Shown in pieces: positions 59,174 to 64,000 of a stretch of DNA of 64,000 nucleotides. Within the stretch, counting starts at the first letter, position 1, and each line of letters starts with the position of its first letter. This stretch comes from Magnaporthiopsis rhizophila. Taxonomy: Eukaryota > Ascomycota > Sordariomycetes > Magnaporthales > Magnaporthaceae. The notes beneath the pieces were generated by a model that saw only the letters and a list, made by a program, of their open reading frames with translations, was not told the DNA's origin and searched no databases. Made by a program: the position numbers and the translations under genes. Location: positions 22,736-86,735 of the forward strand of contig PYSS01000138.1 in assembly GCA_003049465.1 (NCBI GenBank), in the 5' to 3' direction.

Positions 59174-62100
59174 ATGCGTCCCGTCGAGGTTTACGAGATC
59201 TCCGATGACTCGGACGAGGAGACTTGCGTCCGACGCAAGGCTGGGGCTCAGGGGCTCGCCCAGGCCCACTCCCATTCCCAGACAGCGGCCCAGATTCAGG
59301 CTCAGCTGCAGCAGGACGAATCCCGCCCCCGCTACCCCTCGCAGCCGCTGGGCGCTCCCTCTCGCAGCGAAAATATCCAGCGCAGGGACAGGCACGTGAT
59401 GCGATCACGCTCGCCGTCGCGGTCGGGCTACGGCCCCTCGACGGCGCACCCGAGGGAGGCTGTCATCGCCAAAGCGAACATGGCCGGTCCCCCTGATCCC
59501 ATGGCACCGACGAGGCCGGCTGCTTCCCCGGTTGCTGCGCCGCAGCGAGGGACCGTTCCCGCTCTTGGCCAGGAGCCTGGCGGCACGCGGTCCAAGGGCC
59601 CAGACCACCAAAAGACGCCACCAAGAGCGCCGCCGACGGCATCGGGGCATCCCGGCAGTGCCAGGAAAGGCAGTGCTACTGCAAGGAATCCTGATGGCTC
59701 CGTCGACTCTATCGTTGCCAGAGAGGCTCCCTGGCCTCCCGAACCCAGGGCAGCCGTCGCCAGGGATGCCGGTGTCACCGGTGACACAATAGAGGCAAAA
59801 GAGGCATCTGCCCCGCGTCCTGTCGAGCCCAGGCGCGGTTTTGCGCCTGCCCAACCTCTGCCACGGAAGCCGACCACCGACGCGAGCGGACGCTCTCCGA
59901 GTACCCTTACCACGCCCAAGAAGGCCGCCAAGGCTGCCGCAGATCCTGGTGCTGATGCATCTCCTAGGGTGCCCAACCCGGTATCACCTCAGAGCATCGA
60001 GGTCAGGCTGCGCGGCATGATCCCTCAAATCCGCCGGGATCACGCCAGGCTGGCCGTCTACTGCATAGAAAACTCGTTCCTGGGCCTGCGCGAGAGCCAA
60101 CGCCACGTCTCGGCGACGGACCAGTTTCTAGACATGAGGGCCACAGAGGTGGACGTCAATGTCAAAGACCATTTCAGCATGAAGGTCAAACTGAAACAGC
60201 ATGGCCGAGAGCACGGCAAGGGCAAGGTGGACAATCGCCTCTGTCGATATCGCGTCGTCTGCATCAAGACAGACAAGCAGGCCGTCCCGCCCTATCGCTT
60301 CCACCATGTGGACATCCAGAAAAACATCTTGACCCCCAACGCCATGCTCAAGTTCATCCCCCACCTCAGGGACATGGAAGCATCAGAGGAAAAGATATTC
60401 CAGCTATGGGTCCATGAGCTGCAGGAGATGGATCAGAAATCGGGGTTTAACACTCTGAAACAGCAGGACCGGGTCAGCAAGATTAAGCGCGACGAGCTGG
60501 CGGCCACTGTCTTTCTTTACCTAGACCAGTGGCTCGAGGATCTTGATATTGGCTGTTCACGAGAGACGCTTCTTGAGTACCTGACCAGAATCGAAGATCC
60601 CGAGGACGAGGCCGTGATTCACGAGCGCTTTCAAGGGACCATGGCTCAAAAGTTCACGGTCGCGTTCGGTCGAGCATTCAGGGACAAGCTATCGCTCAGA
60701 GATGTCCTCAGACTGGACGAGAACTGGGAGAACTGGCTTGACAAGGCACGGGCAGCCGACGATCCCAATCCTGAAAACGATACCCAAAAGACACAACAGA
60801 AAGAGCCACTGCTCAAGGCTGCTGAGGACTGGCTGACCAGCTACACCTCACTGGGATGTCTGATCTGCTTCAACCACTCGTGCGAGCACGGCGAGTACAT
60901 GCACGACAATCACCGCCGAGCCTACTCGCTCGATCAGATGGGTGGCTTGGATGTCGCTCTCAAGAAACGACGGGCACGGGCGAGGCGGAAGCAGCAACTG
61001 CAGCACGCCTCCCCGCGGTATGGAAAGCCGTCGATAGGGTGCCCAAACAGGTGTTACACCCAGTACGGCACTGGAAACCAGTTCCATGCCATGCGGGAGT
61101 GGAAGGACAACGAGAGGATGCTGCTCAAGACCATGTTCCTGGTGCTCGAGGAGACGGGCGGCATAAGGCCGCAGTGTCTGACGGCGATGCTCCTGGATAG
61201 ACCCTGCTTCGAGACTCACAGGGAGATGCAGCGGCTGGAGCTCAAGATGCCCCCGCAGCTCGAGGCTGCCGAGAGCCTCGACGTGGGCCGGTCGGGGTCG
61301 GTCAAGCAGCTGAGTTGGTATGACCGGACCCGCAAGGTGCTGCTGGGCGACTGGAAAGACCACACCAAGGCGTACGAGGCGCCCCGGTTCGAATCGCACG
61401 ATCCATGCATCCACGACGGCCCATGCACGATCGCCAACGGCTGCGGGTGCGCAAAGTTGGGCGTCTTCTGCGAGCACTTCTGCCGCTGCGAAGCCGACAC
61501 ATGCCCACTAAAGTTCACGGGCTGCGCGTGCCACGGCTCGGGCAAGACGTGCGTGGAAACACATCGTCAGGGGGCGAGGCCGTGCATCTGCATCCTGCTC
61601 AACCGCGAATGCGACCCGGTCTTGTGTCAGGGATGCGGAGTGAGGGAACGGGCGGACCCCGAGAACCGCTTCGACGAGGTGCTGCACGCCACGGGCTGCC
61701 AGAACTGCGCGCTCCAGCGTGCCGTCTCGAAGCCTGTCTGTCTTGGCGAGTCGCAGCTCGACGGCTGCGGCTATGGTCTGTTCACGGCCGTGGACATCGC
61801 CGAAGGCGAGTTCATTCTCGAGTACGTGGGAGAGCTGATCGAGCACGACGAGGGCGTGCGACGAGAGGCACGACGCGGCAACGTGTTCGACGAGAGCGAA
61901 AACGTTTCGTATCTCTTCACCCTGCTCGAAGACGACGGCATATGGGTCGACGCGGCCGTGTACGGAAACCTGAGCCGCTATATGAACCACGCCGAGCAGG
62001 GCAAGAAGAGCTGCAACGTCGTGCCCAAGATTGTCTACGTCAACGGCGAATTTCGTATCCGCTTCACCGCCCAGCGCGATATCAAGGCCGGCGAAGAGCT

Positions 62101-63163
62101 CTTCTTTAACTACGGCGAGAACTTCCCCAACCTTACCAAGAAGCGGCTAGAGGACAAGGCCGAAGACACTAACGGTGCCGACGCCTTTGACATGGCCGCC
62201 GCGAACGGAGGCGATGAAGATGACTTTGAGAGCGCGACAGTGGCTGCCCCCAAGAAAGGTCGGCCCCGCAAGAAGCCGGGGCCCAAACCGAGCAAAGGCA
62301 AGCGAGGGGGCGCCCGTCCGGGTGCTGGTAGAAAACCCAACAGTGCCAAGAATCTCGGTGCCGTCCAACAGACCAAGTCCGCCACAGGAGCAGCAACAGC
62401 AGCAACAGCAGCAGCAGCCCCAAAAGTGAGAAAAAAGCCAGGCCCCAAGCCTCGGCAGGGGGCCCGCAAAGAAGCACCACCCTCAAAGCCCCTACAGCAG
62501 GCATGGGGGCACGATGAGCAGGATTTTGAGTCGGATCGCGGCACCCGCGCAAACTCTACACGCGATGACGATGGAGGCATGGACGAGATGGAGGATGACG
62601 ACGAGGAGCCCCACCAGACGCACCACCACCTACGGCAGCGTAGAACCCTGCGGGGGGCCAGCACTGGTGGCACTAGACGCAGCAAACGCAAGTTGGAAGA
62701 GGACGAAGAGGACGACGACTACGAAGACGGCGGTGGTTCGGACAGCAATACCAACAGCAGAGGGAGGCCGACCCGCCGCGCAGCTAAGAGATCCCGCGGC
62801 GATGCCGAGGCCTCATCCTCGTTCTCTACGGCACCGACATCCAAGAGGCAAAAGGGTGCCGCCACCGCCACCACCCACGCCTTCAACGGCGCCACCACGA
62901 CTGGCCGTTTTGTCTACACGGGCGACGCGTATGATTTCGACGATCACAAGCCCTCACATTCGAGGCATGCGACGGCCGAGTCCGTTGCTGCCAGCCGAAC
63001 CCACTCCGTCGAGATCGCCGATAGCGTTGAGGGCAGCGCCAGGCTCGACGACAATGGAAACAGCAGCAGCGGCGGGGACGATGAGGAGGATGAGGACGAA
63101 GACGAGGACGATGTCGTTGACCGCTCGCGCCGTAACCGGCGACGACCCGCCAGATACGAATAA
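59174..63163 (+). CDS. KMT6: Histone H3 lysine-27 methyltransferase KMT6 (EZH2/SET-7 type), PRC2 catalytic subunit
   Basis: Single exon, 1329 residues from the ATG at 59174 (MRPVEVYEISDDSDEE). The first ~270 residues are low-complexity and Pro/Ala-rich. A middle region (about 280-560) carries weak EZH2-like helical segments. Cys-rich pre-SET text appears at SLGCLICFNHSCEHGEYMHD. The CXC domain is clear at about 740-820 (DPCIHDGPCTIANGCGCAKLG, CEHFCRCEADTCPLKFTGC). The SET domain follows (about 850-985) with GYGLFTAVDIAEGEFILEY, LSRYMNHAEQGKKSCN and GEELFFNYGENF, covering the S-adenosylmethionine and lysine-channel motifs. The C-terminal ~340 residues are basic with AT-hook-like stretches (KGRPRKKPGPKP, GARPGAGRKP) and an acidic end, a long extension compared with animal EZH2. 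The enzyme should deposit H3K27 methylation that silences facultative heterochromatin, often including secondary-metabolite and effector genes in fungi. Confidence 0.95.
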   Translation: MRPVEVYEISDDSDEETCVRRKAGAQGLAQAHSHSQTAAQIQAQLQQDESRPRYPSQPLGAPSRSENIQRRDRHVMRSRSPSRSGYGPSTAHPREAVIAKANMAGPPDPMAPTRPAASPVAAPQRGTVPALGQEPGGTRSKGPDHQKTPPRAPPTASGHPGSARKGSATARNPDGSVDSIVAREAPWPPEPRAAVARDAGVTGDTIEAKEASAPRPVEPRRGFAPAQPLPRKPTTDASGRSPSTLTTPKKAAKAAADPGADASPRVPNPVSPQSIEVRLRGMIPQIRRDHARLAVYCIENSFLGLRESQRHVSATDQFLDMRATEVDVNVKDHFSMKVKLKQHGREHGKGKVDNRLCRYRVVCIKTDKQAVPPYRFHHVDIQKNILTPNAMLKFIPHLRDMEASEEKIFQLWVHELQEMDQKSGFNTLKQQDRVSKIKRDELAATVFLYLDQWLEDLDIGCSRETLLEYLTRIEDPEDEAVIHERFQGTMAQKFTVAFGRAFRDKLSLRDVLRLDENWENWLDKARAADDPNPENDTQKTQQKEPLLKAAEDWLTSYTSLGCLICFNHSCEHGEYMHDNHRRAYSLDQMGGLDVALKKRRARARRKQQLQHASPRYGKPSIGCPNRCYTQYGTGNQFHAMREWKDNERMLLKTMFLVLEETGGIRPQCLTAMLLDRPCFETHREMQRLELKMPPQLEAAESLDVGRSGSVKQLSWYDRTRKVLLGDWKDHTKAYEAPRFESHDPCIHDGPCTIANGCGCAKLGVFCEHFCRCEADTCPLKFTGCACHGSGKTCVETHRQGARPCICILLNRECDPVLCQGCGVRERADPENRFDEVLHATGCQNCALQRAVSKPVCLGESQLDGCGYGLFTAVDIAEGEFILEYVGELIEHDEGVRREARRGNVFDESENVSYLFTLLEDDGIWVDAAVYGNLSRYMNHAEQGKKSCNVVPKIVYVNGEFRIRFTAQRDIKAGEELFFNYGENFPNLTKKRLEDKAEDTNGADAFDMAAANGGDEDDFESATVAAPKKGRPRKKPGPKPSKGKRGGARPGAGRKPNSAKNLGAVQQTKSATGAATAATAAAAPKVRKKPGPKPRQGARKEAPPSKPLQQAWGHDEQDFESDRGTRANSTRDDDGGMDEMEDDDEEPHQTHHHLRQRRTLRGASTGGTRRSKRKLEEDEEDDDYEDGGGSDSNTNSRGRPTRRAAKRSRGDAEASSSFSTAPTSKRQKGAATATTHAFNGATTTGRFVYTGDAYDFDDHKPSHSRHATAESVAASRTHSVEIADSVEGSARLDDNGNSSSGGDDEEDEDEDEDDVVDRSRRNRRRPARYE

Positions 63164-64000
63164 GCGCGACGAAGGGTCGCTTGGTGGTGTATGGTGCTGT
63201 CTGTCCTAGTCACATCGCCATCTCAACAGCCACCGCTATATCACTCGGCGCCGTTGGTCTCTAAATGTCTGTATCCTCTCGAGATCAATATCTGATCTTT
63301 TTTAATATTTAAACACCCTATCGCGGGGCACATGGTGTTTGGGAAGCTTTACTTGTTGATGGCTGTGCTCCCTCCTTTTTTTGTGCTGATGAGTGGCCGG
63401 CGTGCCAAAGTCAGCAGGAAGGGCAAGAGGGAGACACGCGAAGATAGATCAAGATGAGAATTCATTGCTTTCTATGTGGACTTGGTCTTCCGACTTCCGT
63501 GATATACTCGGTAAACAAAGTAAACATGCGTAATCCGGATGCATAACCCAAAGCCTCCATCACCGACTTTTCCGACCCCAACGACGCGGAACGATCCGAT
63601 ATTACCCACCAGCCAGTTTCTGATAACTGCCACCAAAAGCCATACAACCCGCCGTCGCGCCTGCCGTAGACATCGAACACCGTCGGAGGTCAATGTGGCG
63701 TTAGCGGTTATGAGGATGGGCCGGAGTCGACTACCGGGACCCTACCTGTACCCCATTGGAATAGCCAGCCGCTTGGATCCCAGGTCGGATTTTCCAGCTG
63801 ATCCGGGAGTAAACAGCCCTGGTTGGGAGTTTTTGTAACTGTCTTCCCGAAGCGACAGTGAGCTTTTTGTATTTTTTTTTTTTTATAAAAAATATTTTAC
63901 CTTGACTGTTGTGTATGATATGAACCTAAATAGGTTTCGTCAACGGTTGGCGATGTGATTTATTATCAAATCCATCTGGGGGGGGGGGGGGGGGGGGGGG
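63164..64000. other. 3' flank of KMT6 to the window end
   Basis: 837 bp without a recognised gene. It becomes AT-rich near 63867-63920 and ends in a 23-nt poly-G (63978-64000). Confidence 0.55.
63978..64000. repeat. Poly-G run at the window end
   Basis: 23 consecutive G up to the last base. Both internal N gaps are also bordered by G runs, so this probably runs into another sequencing break. Confidence 0.85.

Noticed and set aside
58677..59399. A 240-codon frame overlapping the KMT6 start
   Set aside because: No recognisable domain; the overlapping part is a shadow of the KMT6 coding frame.
61385..61400. GGTTCGAATCG, a perfect-looking tRNA B-box
   Set aside because: It is inside the KMT6 coding sequence and no tRNA fold surrounds it.

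Overview
The window is eukaryotic nuclear DNA from a filamentous ascomycete (Pezizomycotina), most likely a Sordariomycete. Evidence: short spliceosomal introns (about 50-110 nt, GTNNGT...YAG, with CTAAC-like branch sites), GC-rich coding sequence, 0.2-3.5 kb spacers, and orthologs of conserved fungal genes including a Polycomb-type EZH2/KMT6 methyltransferase, which most yeasts lack. I see no transposon, RIP-like AT-rich island, rRNA gene, convincing tRNA or CRISPR array. Species cannot be named from this sequence. Two runs of N (13301-13325 and 36097-36192) are flanked by poly-G, and the window itself ends in a 23-nt G run, so these places are assembly-limited.

Layout. 0.2-8 kb: nucleoporin NUP159 and 20S proteasome beta-2 (PUP1), both minus. 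8.4-10.8 kb: a Sel1-repeat protein of the Nif1/DSF2 type, followed by a 3.9-kb gene-free stretch. 14.6-18 kb: ERV46 (minus; one GC-AG intron) divergent from a GNAT acetyltransferase. 18-23.5 kb: a secreted GH37 trehalase and a PLP threonine aldolase, both minus. 24.4-25.6 kb: a GT17 glycosyltransferase. 26.1-29 kb: TIM10 and mitochondrial lysyl-tRNA synthetase, divergent from a 334-bp spacer. 29.9-33.4 kb: an unrecognised 867-residue protein with an HExxH motif and a four-cysteine cluster, whose second intron holds an uninterrupted (GA)n tract of about 675 nt. 33.4-40.2 kb: mostly non-coding, with one small secreted-peptide candidate near 37 kb. 40.2-46.3 kb: purine-cytosine permease, a small hypothetical protein, PEX13 and an NmrA-like protein. 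47.9-49.8 kb: an S28 serine peptidase with an apparent frameshift. 50.4-57.5 kb: RAD2/XPG endonuclease, NAA38 (NatC) and eisosome protein PIL1. 59.2-63.2 kb: the H3K27 methyltransferase KMT6.

This is a housekeeping and cell-biology region, not a gene cluster: neighbours do not share a pathway, apart from the mitochondrial TIM10/lysyl-tRNA synthetase pair. The items most worth a second look are the novel HExxH protein with its giant GA-repeat intron, the small secreted peptide gene with an in-frame intron, the broken-looking S28 peptidase, and shared sequence in the two permease introns. Exon boundaries were worked out by hand from splice consensus, reading frame and remembered family sequences; no database search was run.
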